Shown here piece after piece: positions 1 through 13,300 of a stretch of DNA of 64,000 bases. Below the pieces are notes generated by a model that worked only from the letters and a program-made list of their open reading frames with translations, ran no database searches and was not told the origin of the DNA. Each line of letters opens with the position of its first letter. The stretch's first letter is position 1. Position numbers and translations under genes: made by a program. Where the stretch lies: contig JALRMH010000049.1 of the NCBI GenBank assembly GCA_026119935.1, forward strand, positions 186,001-250,000, written 5' to 3'. The stretch is from Endothia cerciana (Eukaryota; Ascomycota; Sordariomycetes; Diaporthales; Cryphonectriaceae).

Positions 1-3000
1 GGTCACGTCGTTTGCACGGTGCGATGACCTGCAGAAGGATCAAAACCACGGTTCTGTCGAGTGCTATAGTATAGAGTATGATCGCTTGAACAACTTACTC
101 CGGAACCGACTACCGGATACCAGGTCGATTCTGGACAGGAGCTCGGTACCACGGTCGTTTCACAAACACTTGACTCGCCTGGACATCTGTGAGCGGCACT
201 GTCCTCACGGCTCCTCTTCACGATCCCAACCATACGAGGCTGTCTTCCGCCCCATCGAAAGGCCCATGCTCATATTCTGGCTTTCCATCCTTGTCGCCGG
301 AAGTTGATCTTCCAAGGGCTCTCCGCTTTTCGAAGCAAAGGGCAGACACCGTAGGTCTTTTTTTTTGGGGGGACATGCGAGTCACCTTGGATGTCCCCTG
401 GGCCGTCAAATACTTGATGTTCTGGAGATCTGGAGATCTGGAGATCTACCGCTCTCGGACTTCGTGTGGACGCGAGCTGCAATCACTGCAAGAGGTCTAT
501 AGGCACGGAACTTCAGGTGGCATCCCGTTTGGAAGCCGCGTTTGCACTAAGATGAAAGTCCTTGATGGAGACGTTTTGGAACGACAAGTAAGGTATCGTG
601 GTACCGGTCTCAAATCCAAGAGGTCTTCTGCCCGACAATCACCAAGTCGGCAAACATGGTAGCAGGAGTGTCTTCTACTATGGTAGATGCCAGTGTCAGC
701 CCCAGGGCCTGAGGGCCTGCCAAGCCCGCAGACAGAACCCACATGCCACGTTCTCAGCCGTGCCGCAAGGCCGCGCCCCCCCCCCCCCCGTCCATCGACA
801 AGGGGGTTCAGGATCACAAGAAGCTAATAATTTTTGACGCAGTTGGCTGCGGGGCCCCTTGCACGGTACAAGCTGGACGAGCGCCCAACGCAATTACCGA
901 CAGGGCCCGTCGTACAAATTGCGGAGGCTCCTCATATCCCGCTTCAAACGACAGCCGATGAGAGAGATTTGCCTACCATGTCCCGACCGTATCCTTCAAT
1001 GGCTGGCGACCCTGGAGGTAAATTCTCTTCTCGCGCAGATCTGTCTCGTGCAGATCTCAAGATGGTTCTCGAAGCATTGCAAGGCGAGTGAGCCGCTGAA
1101 CAAGCTAATCCAACTTTGCGGTACCGAGCAATCCCGTCCGTGCGGGAGTCGCCTCTCGACGCCGACACCTTATCTGCCTACCCCCCAGACTTGGTCAGCG
1201 ATTCGGAGCTCCTGTCACCAAGACTCAGGACTGGGGACGACTGTGCGAAGAAGCATTTAAGCGAGGGAGGCGACCTGAATGTGGCCAGTCTTCTTCCCCG
1301 CTCGACGCCCGCGCACAGCGGTGATGACTTCCTGATCCGCGAGACATTTCCATGGACGGCGTTAATGACCCTTGCTCCCCGACCGCGGCCTTTATACACT
1401 CCTTGTCAGACGGCATTCATCCGATTAGCTTTCCCTTGCCCAGGGACACCCTTTTCTTTGTACTAGTACGCCAGATTGATTGAGCCGCAGGAGCTTTTCG
1501 CGCATTTCCCGGTGTCATGCCCGGTCATGAGGCACCACGGGTCTCTGGATCTGAACGAGGATGCTCCGTTCCTGACTACGCGGGAAGCGAGCCTGAGCTC
1601 ATCCCAGGAAACATACAAGACATGTCATATCTTCTCAGTTCGTGGAGCCATGTAACGGATGAGACTCCCGTCCTGGGTGAGTTGACCTGATGCCCCCCCG
1701 GAGGAGTGCACTGCACCGCAGGCATATCAGTGATGCGAAGAACGGCGGCGGCGCGGTCCCAAGAACAGCTTCCCAGTCGTTTGCCTGCCAAACAGTGCCC
1801 TGGTCCTCTCTTGGGCTTCCCCATCTGTCCGCCTTACAGGCGGATCGTGCACGATGATGCCTGCTGGAAATCTCCGGGACCCTCACCTGCCAAGCTCTGT
1901 CACAGCCTGAACGGTGACATCGTTCCAGTGCTCGGAAACGCTTGCAGACCGTCACGTCACAAGACTGTAACACCATGTCTGGGATCCTCAAGGGGGCGCG
2001 CCAGGGACGCAACGCACAAGTTGCACTCGCCACAGGCGCCAAACTGGCTGCGTGGTATCGCTTGATGCACCGCCCCAAGTCGTCACATACAGAGGAAAAT
2101 TAGATCGACATAGCCCCGAGAAATCACCCTCGTCCAATTCACCACGTGCTGATCCTCTAGGCCCTGGCCTAACGATAACGCCATAACGTCCGAACACGAC
2201 GTGGTGACATGTCAGATTGTGCCTTGCCCAGTTCGTCTCGTCGGACACCGATAAGGTGGGAAGCTTGGGTTTCACGCTCTGCTGGTGGGAGTTGTGTGCC
2301 TGTTCCGCAGGCCTTCAAGCTCGGCAGCTGGCGCTGCCGTGTGTGCCCGGCCGAAGAGGCGGACGTTATCCTTTCCTCGGCCGCGGACCACACCTTGGAG
2401 ATTTGCGGTGCCACGGTGTTTTGGTCCTCGTGGCGAGGGTCCTCAGGAGCTCGCTGGCGAAGACTCCCGGGAGTGCCACCGAGTAGAGGTGTCCGTCTTG
2501 GTGTGCTTAGCTGTAAAGACCAACATGAGGGTCACAATCCTTGTAGTGGAGAGTTCCGCTCTTGACGGAACTTGTCACTTCGCTTGTCCGGACCACATCC
2601 ACTGGTACCACTGTTATCTTTCCAGTAAACAGGCGGCGGAGAAGTTTTGTTTCTTCCTAAGGAGGGAGTCTGGGCAGTATGCCTGAGGTACATGATGAGA
2701 GTCGGCGTTGGTGATGTTCTCCAGGTCGGAGTCTGGCTAGGCGAGTGCCATATTTGCCCGCCACGGGAGGTCGCCGTGCTGGCCGGATCTCGAACTCTAT
2801 CGGCCCTTCCTCGATCCAATGTCACCTCGAGTCCAACAGGCGGGTCGCTGGCCTTTTATGTCGCCGGACCTCCCGTCATGCTTGCTCAGGCCGGCGGCGG
2901 AATGCCTACATCTCGGCAGACGTCCAGGTCAGTTCCATGGCGTACACGCCCTCCAGTCTCCTCAAAGCCCCACATTGGACACCAGGAGTCTTCCGGGTAG

Positions 3001-4837
3001 ACGGCGTCGTGACCTAGCAAAGATAGTTCAGTCTTTTTCTCCCTGTCGGGGCTCAGGAGCTCCATCACAAGGTCTCGCGTGTGAAGCGGTGGTATTGGCC
3101 ATATATTATGGGCATCTCTGCTCCGTCGCTTTGAACTCGATGCCACATGTCACCTGGCCCCTCTGCCTGGGAACAACAACCCTTCGGTGACCCATATCGC
3201 CAGCTGCCCCATCACGAACCGGTCCCGAACGGGATTTTTAAATGCCACATCGTCTAACGGGTCGGTGGAGACTCCGAAGCTATATATGAGCTATGCCAGG
3301 ACCATACCCGTCCCCATGAAGGCTAGGTCCGTGCCCATACACGAGGTCGCTCCGGAACCGAATGGCGCCCAACCACCTGATGTCGTGTTCATGGCCCTTC
3401 CCGCCTAGGCCCTCTTCAAGCCAGCGGTCAGGCATAAAGCTCCCGAGGGCCTCGCCGTGATGTCGGAGCCTGCGCCTACCATGAGCTGGCCGGCAGCGGG
3501 CGTTAGTTAGAATTCGTCCCTTCAGGAGATCCTTCGTGCCTCTGAGGGAACCACAGGAGCCCAGTCCTGAGGTGTCGTCGACGGCTGTCCTCCGGCAGGC
3601 GGGGCTCGTTCTGCAGGGCATGGACGACTGGGAACATGCTCATCGCCGTATACGACGGGCCCCAGACCGCCTTGCTGGTTGGGCCATCCCGGGATGTGCC
3701 TGAGCGGGGGGGGGGGGGGGGAAGAGTAACCGGTACATGGGCCATTGAGGAAGATATGGCTGCCGCGGAGATACCAGACATTCCGGCTGTGACCGCTGCG
3801 GCTTCTGTGGACGTCGACTCTCCAGGCGCTCCGAAGGCGCTCTGGAGAGAGCAGAGGACAGCAGTGGTAGCGATGACGACGGCGACAACAAACCGGCGAG
3901 CGTATGGGTTCCCAGGTCTGGGCGGCCGCATGCAGGGCCAAGGCGGCCGCAACTAGAAGGACAAATATCACGAGAGGACCATAAGGTCTGAGGAGATCCT
4001 CAATAACTAAGTAGGTGAATGTCTATACCGTAGCATTTCCTATATGCCAATCTCACACACAAGTCCAGGTTGTGAGTAGAATATGGGGAAGCCTGACCTG
4101 GGGGCAGAGGCGAGAAAGCTCCATTTGGCTCTTTGATCCTGAGTAGTCGGTCGAACCAGGGTCTTCTTTCTTTGTCTTTGCCATGGGACAATCATCCTTA
4201 CCCAGCCAGAATCGGTCCGTCTACATCGTGTTTGGCCTAGCCAAAGAATTGGCTGTAGCTTAGGTCGCCCAGGTCGCCGGTTGTACTGAACCATTACAAA
4301 CGATTAGTTCTCCAGGAACAAATCAGCGAGGTGAAATCGAAGATCTCTAGCTACAGATAGAAAGGATTCTGAGCAGAGCTATTCTGAAGACTATTCAGAG
4401 TAGTATGGTCCAAGCTCTTGACATTCAAAGTCTACCCACAACATCTTTTGCTACGCCCAGGTATGTTTTTGCCCTCTCCCTCCTTTCCATTTATGAATAC
4501 AGAATAAATAAATAACAATATAAAATAAAAAAGGGAGAGGGAATAACTACAAGCAGATCTGATAAAGGCTGCAAGCCCAAGCCTTCTGGATAAGATTAGG
4601 AATAACTTTGGAATATTGTCGCAGAGAGATGGTATCAAGGATATAATTATCGTCCTGATTGCGACTCGCCTGGGGATATCAACATTACTGTTCATTCATG
4701 ATATAACCGTTTTCAGGGCAAGCTTGAAAATTTATTTACAGGGCCATCTTCTAGCCATCAAAACCAACGTCACAATAAATGCAAGGTTTCCCACGCCCGA
4801 GGTTCCATACATTGCCTCCAACGCATCAGGCCTCGGC
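1..4837. other. Gene-poor region, no supported gene
   Basis: Many short reading frames occur here on both strands, but none shows a recognisable domain, a coherent exon chain or a credible start. The visible structure is small: three tandem copies of an 8-bp unit (TGGAGATC) at 423-446, a 14-base C run at 776-789, a 16-base G run at 3706-3721, and an A/T-rich stretch at about 4490-4560. The right end is presumably 3' flank of the pirin gene. I see no transposon terminal repeats or RNA genes. Confidence 0.55.
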
Positions 4838-6030
4838 TTAATGCACCATAGACTTGCCTATCTCGCTAGCCCAGCCCTCTGCTCTCTCGAACCCGTTCGA
4901 GTGCGTCTGGTAGTCGAACATGGCCTCCATCACCTCCTCCCTCGAAGTCACCACAAACGGCCCGTACTGCACCACGGGCTGGTCGAGGATCTTGCCCGCC
5001 ACGACCACGAACCTCGCGTCCTGCCCGCTGGCCTCGTCGTTCTCCGCGACGATGAGGTCGCCCTCCTCCCCGAACACGACGTTGTGGTACTGCGGGACCT
5101 CCCTGCCCTCCGCGCCGAACCGGGCGGTCCCCTCGAGGGTGTACACGAATGCGTTGAAGCCCCGCGGGACCTCCTGCGCGAGGGTGCCGCCGGGCCGCAC
5201 GGTCACGTCGAGCAGCCACACGGGCGTGTACGCGAGGTCCTGCACCGAGTCGACGCCGTAGCTCCGGCCCGAGATGACCTTGACGCGCACCCGCCCGTCG
5301 TCCGCGGCCGCCGCGGGGATCTCGGATGCCCTGAGGTCGCGGTACCGGGGCTCGCACTTCTTGAGCTCCCTCGGCAGGTCGACCCACAGCTGAAGGCCCG
5401 TGTTTGGGGCCCCGTCCGGGCTCTCGGGCGCGGGCATCTCGCTGTGCACGATCCCGCGCCCCGCGGTCATGAACTGGAGGTCCCCCGCGTGTATGCGCCC
5501 CGCATTTCCCGCGAAGTCCTCGTGGTCGAACGCGCCGGAGAGCATGTAGGTGATCGTCTGTTCCGGGGGGAGGGGGGAGGGAGGGACACGGTGGTCAGCA
5601 AACTGCGCACTGCAGGGGGGAAGAGGGTTCGTTGGGTTGGGGGGGGGGGGGCTGTACTCACCTCTTGGCCCCGGTGGGGGTGGTCAGGAAAACCAGCGCC
5701 GGGTTGTACGTTAAAGTGGTCCAGCATGAGAAATGGGCTGAAGTTGCGCAGTTGTGGCGTGCCGATCGATCTCCTGACCTTCGCACCTGCTCCCTCGGCC
5801 GTCTCGACGGCGAGGAAGACCTTGCGGATGGCGCGCGGGACACTCATGTTCGTCGCGGGGGTCGAGATCTGTCGCTGGTCCGTCTCGGGCTGAAGGCCCG
5901 TCGTGCTGCCGCTGCTGCTGAAGGTATGGTAGAGGGCCGTAGCTGTCTCGAGGATATGGTCTCTGAACACGAGTACCGACACGAGTCCGACGATGATGGA
6001 GAGCAGGAGCGGGAGCGAGAGGGCCTTCAT
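4838..6030 (-). CDS. Pirin family protein with N-terminal membrane-anchor extension
   Basis: Two exons: 6030-5662 and 5557-4838. The intron is 104 bp with GTGAGT...CAG and falls in phase 0 between the E and T of the pirin motif HPHRGxETxTY. The product is 362 aa. Residues 117-119 give the HPH metal ligands, and the second-exon HSEMP motif supplies another conserved histidine of the N-terminal cupin barrel. Pirins are iron-binding cupins with roles in transcriptional co-regulation or quercetinase-like chemistry; which applies here is not visible. The pirin core begins at MSVPRAIRKVF (residue 62). The first 61 residues are extra and start with a hydrophobic segment (about residues 5-22) resembling a signal anchor or mitochondrial leader. 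The first ATG has a weak context (C at -3), while ATG 62 has A at -3. A 13-base G run (sense C) lies just inside the intron donor. Confidence 0.9.
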
Positions 6031-7584
6031 CGGGGGCGGCGGGTTTCGACGAGGTCTTTTGTAGTGTCAGGCCGCATCAGCAGACGGAGGGCCCCCTCCG
6101 CGGTAGAAGTGCCAGGAAGCTTCGATTACGAGTTCGCCATCCTGGGCGAGCGATTGCCGCTCTGTCGATAGGATACATGCCATACCGCGACTACATATTG
6201 GTCGTCGGTGGGGTTTCGCCCCGCTTGGGTGCCGGTTAGTAAAAGGCTTGTCAGCATTTTGGTGATGAAATGATCCAGAGCGGGTCTAGCGCCCAGATGC
6301 CGTACGTCCTTTGTGTCGGGGACCCTGCAGTGATTTCTAAAGAAGTTACATACAGCAAGTAGGTCAGGGATGCGTGACTCGCAATAGCAGTAGCGCACGC
6401 CCATGTTCTAGCCAAGACCTTATGGAAGGGTCTGTCAGCACCTACAAATCAGGTCTTCAGCATTCTCTCCACCAGCCGTCAGCCCTCACCCTCCTGCCGG
6501 GCTGTGCTCCAGGAAGGTTCTCGAGACCTCATCAACACCTGGGCAGACGCACACAGGCCGAACGTGACGCGGGCGGAAGAAGTTGTTACCAGGCGTGCTC
6601 AGAATGGACTGGGGGCCCGTGGGCGACAAAACACTCTCCCCGGGGGCAGAGGGGCACGTAATCCTTCTTGGGTCTCGAGGTTGGCCCATGTCAAGACGCA
6701 GATGGCTGCTATATGTGGTATGTCTCATAGTGGCCCGTTCAGCACAACACCAGACTGTCGAGGACCCCACGAAAGTAGTGACCACCACAACAATGAGAAG
6801 TAAACTGCAGCTGGGTATCGGAATATCTCTCTTTTCTGCCTTTCTGGTTTCCAATCTGTCTTGTACTATCTTTGACTCACCAAGAATCAGGAGTGAAGAA
6901 CAGATGGCCGCATCTCAGATCTCCCCATCTGGCCAGCACCCTCTCCCTGGTTATTGTTGAATTGCAAATGAGTGTATGGGCATCACCGTCCTCAGTCTCG
7001 GCGGCACATGCCATGTCCAAGCCGCAGTGAGAAATCAAAGGACTCGAAAGAAAGAAGAAGAAGAAGAAGAAAAGGTAGCAGTAGACCCATCGCCGTCCTT
7101 GTCTCCAGCCTGCCAGATTAGATACGAATAGCCATGCACATAACCCTACTAGGACCCCCATCCACTCTATCTATCGCCGTTTTTGTTTTAAGAATAGTCA
7201 ACATTTGTCTTCCCTCCCAGGCCGATTGTTCATAGAGATGAGAGAAGCAGGAACGTGAAGCATGCACCCATGAATTTACCCCGTTCAGATACACGACACG
7301 AAAGACAGGCAAATGAGATCTTTCCTCTTCGATATGAAAAAGCACTAAGTCCACCAACGCCAGACGAGATGGATAATCAACCGTTTCCTATACAATCTGG
7401 CATGTCATGTCCTCGTCAGTCTGATCCTGTAGAGCCGTCTAGTAGCCTCAAACAAGTCTGTCTCGTAAAATGCAAGTTTAAAGTCGACCATTACTCGGTG
7501 ATAAGGTCGACATTGATACGTGGTGAGGCGGCGGGAAAGTAAAGTCGAGGGTGGCAGGGAAGAACACCGGACGAGTCTGATGGC
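6031..7584. other. Intergenic region between pirin and PSP1-domain gene
   Basis: This 1.55-kb stretch is the presumed promoter of the minus-strand pirin gene and the 3' flank of the PSP1-domain gene. It contains an AAG-type microsatellite at about 7045-7073. No reading frame has recognisable domains. Confidence 0.5.
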
Positions 7585-10340
7585 TCAGCGGCTGTTGAGC
7601 GACAGTCCTTGGAATGACCCAATCCAGTCATTCTGGGTGGTCAGAGGCGAGACCGGCTGATCCTGTTGCGCTGTCGCGCTTGACTGTGGTGGAAAACCCC
7701 CTCGGGTACGCAACTGATAGTCGCCACCGCCGCCAGGGAAAGCGGTGGCATAAGGGTCGACAGGAGGCACAAAGGAGTTCGCGACTGGGCGAGGTCCGTT
7801 GGCGAAGCCAGTATAATTGTTGTATGGGTAAGAAGGCTGTGAGTAGGGTGCGGTGCCGCGGTCATTGCCGAACGGGGCAGGGGAAACTCCTGAGAAAGGG
7901 CGAGCGGTGGCCGAGGAGCTGGCGAAGGTGGACTGCGCCTCTTGTTGTTGGTTTGGACGGCGATCATTGGGGCCATTTCGACCCACACCAACGGCACCTG
8001 GCCCGATGCCGCTCGGAGTCTGCAATCCTATCGAAGGGCTGACAAAAGATGCTGGGTTGATAGCCGACATCCAGATTCGTGTCTTGTAGATCTTGAAGAG
8101 GTCGGTGACCAGAGAGTTGAAGTTGATGTATGAGTCGGCGAAGTAGTAGAAGGTCAGCTTCTTCCAATCCCTACACACAGAGTCAGTAGAGTCCTGCTGA
8201 TAGCCTCGGCGAGTACTTACATCTGGAATTCGGCATCCAAGATCTCCATGTTGAGACCGTGATCCTTGACCTTTGACTGGCAGATACGCTTTGCCTTCGC
8301 CTCGCTGCCCTCCTTCTCCCGCAGAGCCTGGACCTCATGGGATTGAGCGTGGCGTTTGATGAGCTTCGGCTTCAGCTCCCCAGCATTGGGCTCCTGCATG
8401 TGATGCTGACTCGGTGGACCCATGCCTCCGACGGCACCCCCGTGCATGCCATTGGCGGCTGCCATCAGACCGGCAGTGGTTCCATCCTGGGCAGCGGCCG
8501 CATTCTGAGAGAACATCATGAGCCATTTATAGTGCTCCTCCGCGAAATGCTCCTTCAACTCTTTGGCTTGGGCCCAGTCCACATTGTCCCTGGCCACCGT
8601 TCCGAGGTCGGTCCCTCGATCCGCCTCAACAATCACCAAGTCGCCCGGCTTGACTGTCAGCCCTGTGCCTTCTTGGATGTAGAACACGTCTGCTCTGTTG
8701 CACTTGAAGAGCACGATGTGGAGCTTCTGGGCATGCCGAGGTTGTGACATCCCATAGAGACTTCGGTGCGGCGAAGGAGCCCTATTCGGGAAAGGGGCCT
8801 GCATTCCGTACATCGCCTGGTACATGTTTCCATACGCCGAGGTCATCATATGTTGTTGAGCGCCGGTCATTCCAGGCCCTGTGAAGTACGCGCCTGATGT
8901 GAACCGGTCAGCATAGGGACAGATTGATCGTTTTCGGTCCAGCTTACTAGGGTTTGCCTGAGCGAGCATTGAAGTGTCGAACTGGCCAGAGGCATAGTCC
9001 TGGACATGTTGCATGTCAAGAGGCCCTGGGTCCTGAGGGTTGACCTGATCACCGATAGACCCGATTGATGGCTGACGGGTAGGCACATCAGCAAACGAGT
9101 GGCGTCTGCTTTGGGGGAGATCCCCCAAACCACCAAAGCCAAGAGAGCTCGACCAGATCGCCTTCTTGACGTTCTCAAGAGGCCGGTTCTCCAGGGAGAA
9201 GGAGGACCTGAATGGCCCACTGCCAAACTCGCTCATCCTTCGACCAAACGCCCTCTTGGCTGCAATGTCAGCAGAAACGTCGTTCGAGTCGTCTACGTCG
9301 ACAGCATACTCGGATGTCTCTTCCGGAACAGGATCGTGAAGACCGTAACCGTTACCTAGGCTACCGAAGCCTGTCGACGCTCTTGGCCTCATGCGGCTGG
9401 CGTGCAGCTGCTGCTGACGCAGCATCGCATTTTCTCGCGTGAGCATTTCGATCGTCTTGGCCTCGACCGTCTGATGCTGTCCCTGCGGAGGCTCGACATC
9501 CTCCTCGTCGTCGTCGTCGACCTCCTTGACCTTCCCAAGCATACCGCCTTCGTTCGACATCTCGCTAAGCATGCTAGGCCTAGAGGGCCGATGTTGCAGA
9601 CCCGGATGGGCAACCCCCCGACCACGGGATCCAATGATACTGGAGGGTCCGGCCATGGTAGCTGGTGTAGGCGTCTCTGGGTCAGCTTGACCCACCGAGT
9701 AGGACTGTGAGCGGTAGTTCTTCGGGGTTGGGTGGATGGGAATGGCGAAGGGTATCTGAGAATTGGGACCAGAGTCTCTCGGTGCCGGAGAGGTCTGCAA
9801 GGTCCCAGCATCCGAGCCGAGCAAGGGGTTTGCGGACGGAAGAGACGAGGTAGGTGACGGGAGCACTTCAGACAGACGAGCCGGGGGCTCCTTCCGGTCG
9901 TTGTTCCAGATGCCTGCTCCCCACCCGAACGAGCCGGGACCGTTGTGCGGACGGCCCATCACACTGGAAGCCGTCGAATGCGCGCCCCACGCGGTAACAC
10001 CTGCCTCAGCTGCAGGAGTGCTTGGGTGGGATGTTGTGGGTGACATGGTGCTGCTTGCGAATGAGCCCTGCCGTGGTCGGGTCCCTGCCTGCGATGAGTC
10101 GTTCAACCAAGAGGCTCGCCGAATGGGCTTCTGGGGTTGGATGGCCTGGGAGTATTCCTGGCGATGTGCTTCGGTCTCGTCGTCTGAGCTTGCAACTGCC
10201 TCCGAGACAGAGTCGGGAGTACCCCGACGAGCGTTGAGTTTGTCTAGCAGCAGCGTCTGGCTGCTGGGGGTGACACCTGGCGGTAGACTCCCCGGACCAG
10301 GCTTGTTCTGCTGGCCAGGCTTGAGGATACCGGAGCTCAT
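7585..10340 (-). CDS. PSP1 C-terminal domain protein
   Basis: Two exons: 10340-8221 and 8170-7585. The 50-bp intron (GTAAGT...TAG) splits a Met codon, joining AEFQ-M-DWKKLTFYYFADSYINFN, a strongly conserved block of the PSP1 domain. The product is 901 aa. The first ~530 residues are low-complexity, rich in S, P, G and Q, and look disordered. The PSP1 domain runs from about residue 540 (LHIVLFKCNRADVFYIQ) through KPGDLVIVEADRGTDLGTV to about 760 (KIYKTRIWMSAINPASF). The tail is rich in Pro, Gly and Asn. Yeast Psp1 was found as a suppressor of DNA polymerase alpha mutants and the domain is shared with bacterial YaaT; the biochemical role is poorly defined. The ATG at 10340 is the first of the open frame. 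A pyrimidine-rich stretch (sense) at about 11240-11350 may be part of a long 5' leader. Confidence 0.9.
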
Positions 10341-13300
10341 CGTCCTCGATTCGATAGGCGAATGTTTCGAAAGGACGGTCGTTTCGGCGACCTCACATGG
10401 ATCGGCTCAAGAAGAAGATACCTTGGATATGCTATCGCAAAATGACGAGTCACTTGGTGGCTGACCGCGGAGAAGGCTTGGGTTGACAATGCTCCCTCAA
10501 GCCTGGACAATTCCGACAGGTAGGAAATCAACCAAGTGAACAAGAAGGCAGAAGAGTGGAGGGGGGGCCTAAGACTGTGCTGTCAGTCAGCCAAGTACTC
10601 CATGGTCCCACTGATGTGTGAAGTTGGGTATAAAAATCGGTGCTGGGGTGACCAGAGGCAGCCCGAGGCAGCACGGATCTGCTGACGGATAATCGCGAAC
10701 GTACTGGTAGCTGTAGTAGTAATGATAGGTCCTTGGGTCAAGGCGACACCCGGATCCGCCCTCTATCGGTGATATGATATTGGCGAGTGAGTGGTACCAA
10801 TGCAGTGTTATTGAAGATTGAGCTGAGCCCTAGATGAGGCTCAGGTGGCATGAGTCTAGGTTGCTATGGGCAAGGTGGGGGGGGGGGGGGATATGAGTCC
10901 AGCCCAGACTACGGTTGTTGAGTGAGGCGGACCTGAGGAAGTAATTGAGGAGCGCTGGACTGGCCAGTCGGCGTGCTCAGGTCGTGAGCAGGAAAGACGG
11001 TGCCGGACCTTGATCGGGCGTTAGGAGGCTGTCGTCCACACGATGTCCTCTGGTCTTAGTTGATGCTCGGTCGAAGAGGGGAAGCCCTTCGCATCTCGTG
11101 ATCTGTCTTCCTCGGCCAAGTTGCGACGAAAACCTACACACCCATCTTCCCATATGCCGCCGTTGCAATCGCACCCCTAACAGAGAGTCGGCGGAAAGAC
11201 GTCGTCGGCTGGCTTTTTCGACGCGGGAATGGCGAGCAGATGTGATGCCTTCGCGTGGGAAGGAGGATGAATGGGAGTTGAGTTGGTGTGCGGCAGAAGT
11301 TGGAGGAGGAGGAAGGGTTGTGAGGTGGTTTGAGTTGAGATGGAGACGAACCTAAGGCCAAGACGTAGGTGCTCCAACTCACAGGTGGAAGAAGGGTCTC
11401 CAGGGGTGGGAGCTAAGGCGAGCAACCCTTTGGGCTAGCATTTGCAGCGCGGAGGCAGAGGTACGGGAGTAGGGTGATAGGGTGCCAGGGAGCGTTGAGG
11501 CCAGCGGCCGGTCAGTGCAGCAGGTTCAGATTTGAGCGGGGCAAGTGAGGAACCCCACCTGGGCCTAGCCGTCCCAAAATGCTGTGAGGTGACTGGCCGC
11601 TGGGGCCTGGCGGGGGAGAGGTGGCGCGTGCTCAGGTGTGCCCTCGACGGCTTCTGTGGAGCTCAGCCGGCAAGGGGGTTGCATCCAAGCGAGGAACCAG
11701 GACTGACGCCTTCGTTCCTGTACAGACAGTTGTCAGGCCCTTCTCCCGGGACAAGTAAACGGGCCGCAGCGAAGATGAAGAAGGAAGAGGTGCATTACGG
11801 GCTGGCCTGTGGCATACCGGTGGAGATCTCGAGGTGCTCCCGTCCTCCCAGACAAGGTTGCAGTCCAAGTTTTTTTACTGGCCGGGGGGGGGGGGGAGGA
11901 GAGGGGCAGGGGCCGGGGGGGCCACTGGCGATGTACGAGGTACCCCTCCCCCCGTAGCTGGGGTTGTCGGGAGTTGAAAGGAACCATTTAGGGACTTCGT
12001 CTTGTCGATCCTACGGGGGGTTTTTTTAATCGAGTTTTTGATATAGACGCGAGGATCAATATGGGGATCCATTGCTGGGCCAGCAAGCGAAGTCCCACCC
12101 CCTGGACCGCATATCAAGCGCCCACGAGCCCAGTTTGGGAGGGGGGGGGGTTGGGAAATGTCCAGGTTGAGCACGAGGGTGTCAACACCTTGTGGCTACA
12201 TACCCCTTGTGAAATATACACGATATTTCTATCCCATCCTGGTGCGCAGAAGTCAACTCGACAAGATGACCAGAGGGAGGGCCTGGAGATGCTTTGGAAC
12301 AGGGGGCCGGCCCCGCCCTCCTCTAGAATGATAGTACTTTTGTGGTGGGTGACCTGGTCTTGTTATAGGGATTCGTAAAAAGATCATGGACCTTTCCACT
12401 CCCGGAAATATTGGGATATCTTTCCACGCATGCCACTACAGGGTTCAGGCGCATGGGTAGCTCACGTCCTGCCACAGTAGCTTGCCGAATACCGCACCGA
12501 GCGCTATCCACGGAGGTACTTGTAATCAAGACAGCAAGGGCCTTTGGCCGGTCATAAACCCACCCTCACGAGGGGCCTATATAGTATAGAACCGGATCAT
12601 GGGCTGGCTGCTGGACTGGTCGCAAATCTTTTCTCCTAGTGGTGCATTGCATGGTATCGCTCCGTTACCGTTGCAACTTGGCGTCCTCCACTCGGTGTGT
12701 TCTGCCGTCACGGATCGTTGCAGTAGTGGCTGGTCAAGGGCTGCAGGTGCAAGACCTGCCTGCTGCACTCTCCCACCGCTGACAGTTCCATTGTCCTCCC
12801 CAGCTCACGCCAATCAGGCCGCCCCTGCCCGCGCTGACTTGGCTATAGCAGCCAGATACAATCTAAAAGGGGGGAGGGAGGGTCACACCGCCGGAGCACC
12901 AAGAGATACCGGATCCTAACTGTAGTTGGAATTTACCACTACCAAATCTTAGTACAGAACCTCCCAATATACATATGACCAGGGGGACGCCACCAGAACC
13001 CATCCCTGAATTCTAGCTGGACCGTGAACCAATCACAGGATGGTATCTGCTTCCCCGCAAAATCCATCGAGATCGCCACAGCCCGAGAACCCAGCCCACA
13101 ATCAGGAAAGCCCTTTCGTGCTTACCACCCTGGACCCTCCCATTCCCATCCCAACCCACCTAGCCCATCCGGCAGACGGGCAGAGGCATGAGCATGAGCG
13201 CGAGCGTGAGCATGCACCTCTGGGGATCACCTCCTACCCAGGTATCTCTTGCTGTCGTACAGCACCTTTTTGCTTTCCTTAGACCCGCCCAGCCCCGCGA

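Noticed and set aside
3522..3971. Minus-strand frame starting with a signal-peptide-like segment (IFVLLVAAALALHAAAQ)
   Set aside because: It starts at GTG with no in-frame ATG, runs through a 16-base C tract and becomes Arg/Pro-rich without a cysteine pattern; support is too weak.
4616..5893. A 425-codon plus-strand frame over the pirin gene
   Set aside because: It is longer than either pirin exon frame, but has no domain and mirrors GC-rich sense codons; the pirin motif and intron decide the strand.
12599..12919. Plus-strand frame of 106 codons just after a TATATAG sequence
   Set aside because: The TATA-like element is only about 20 bp from the ATG, and the peptide has no domain or supporting introns.
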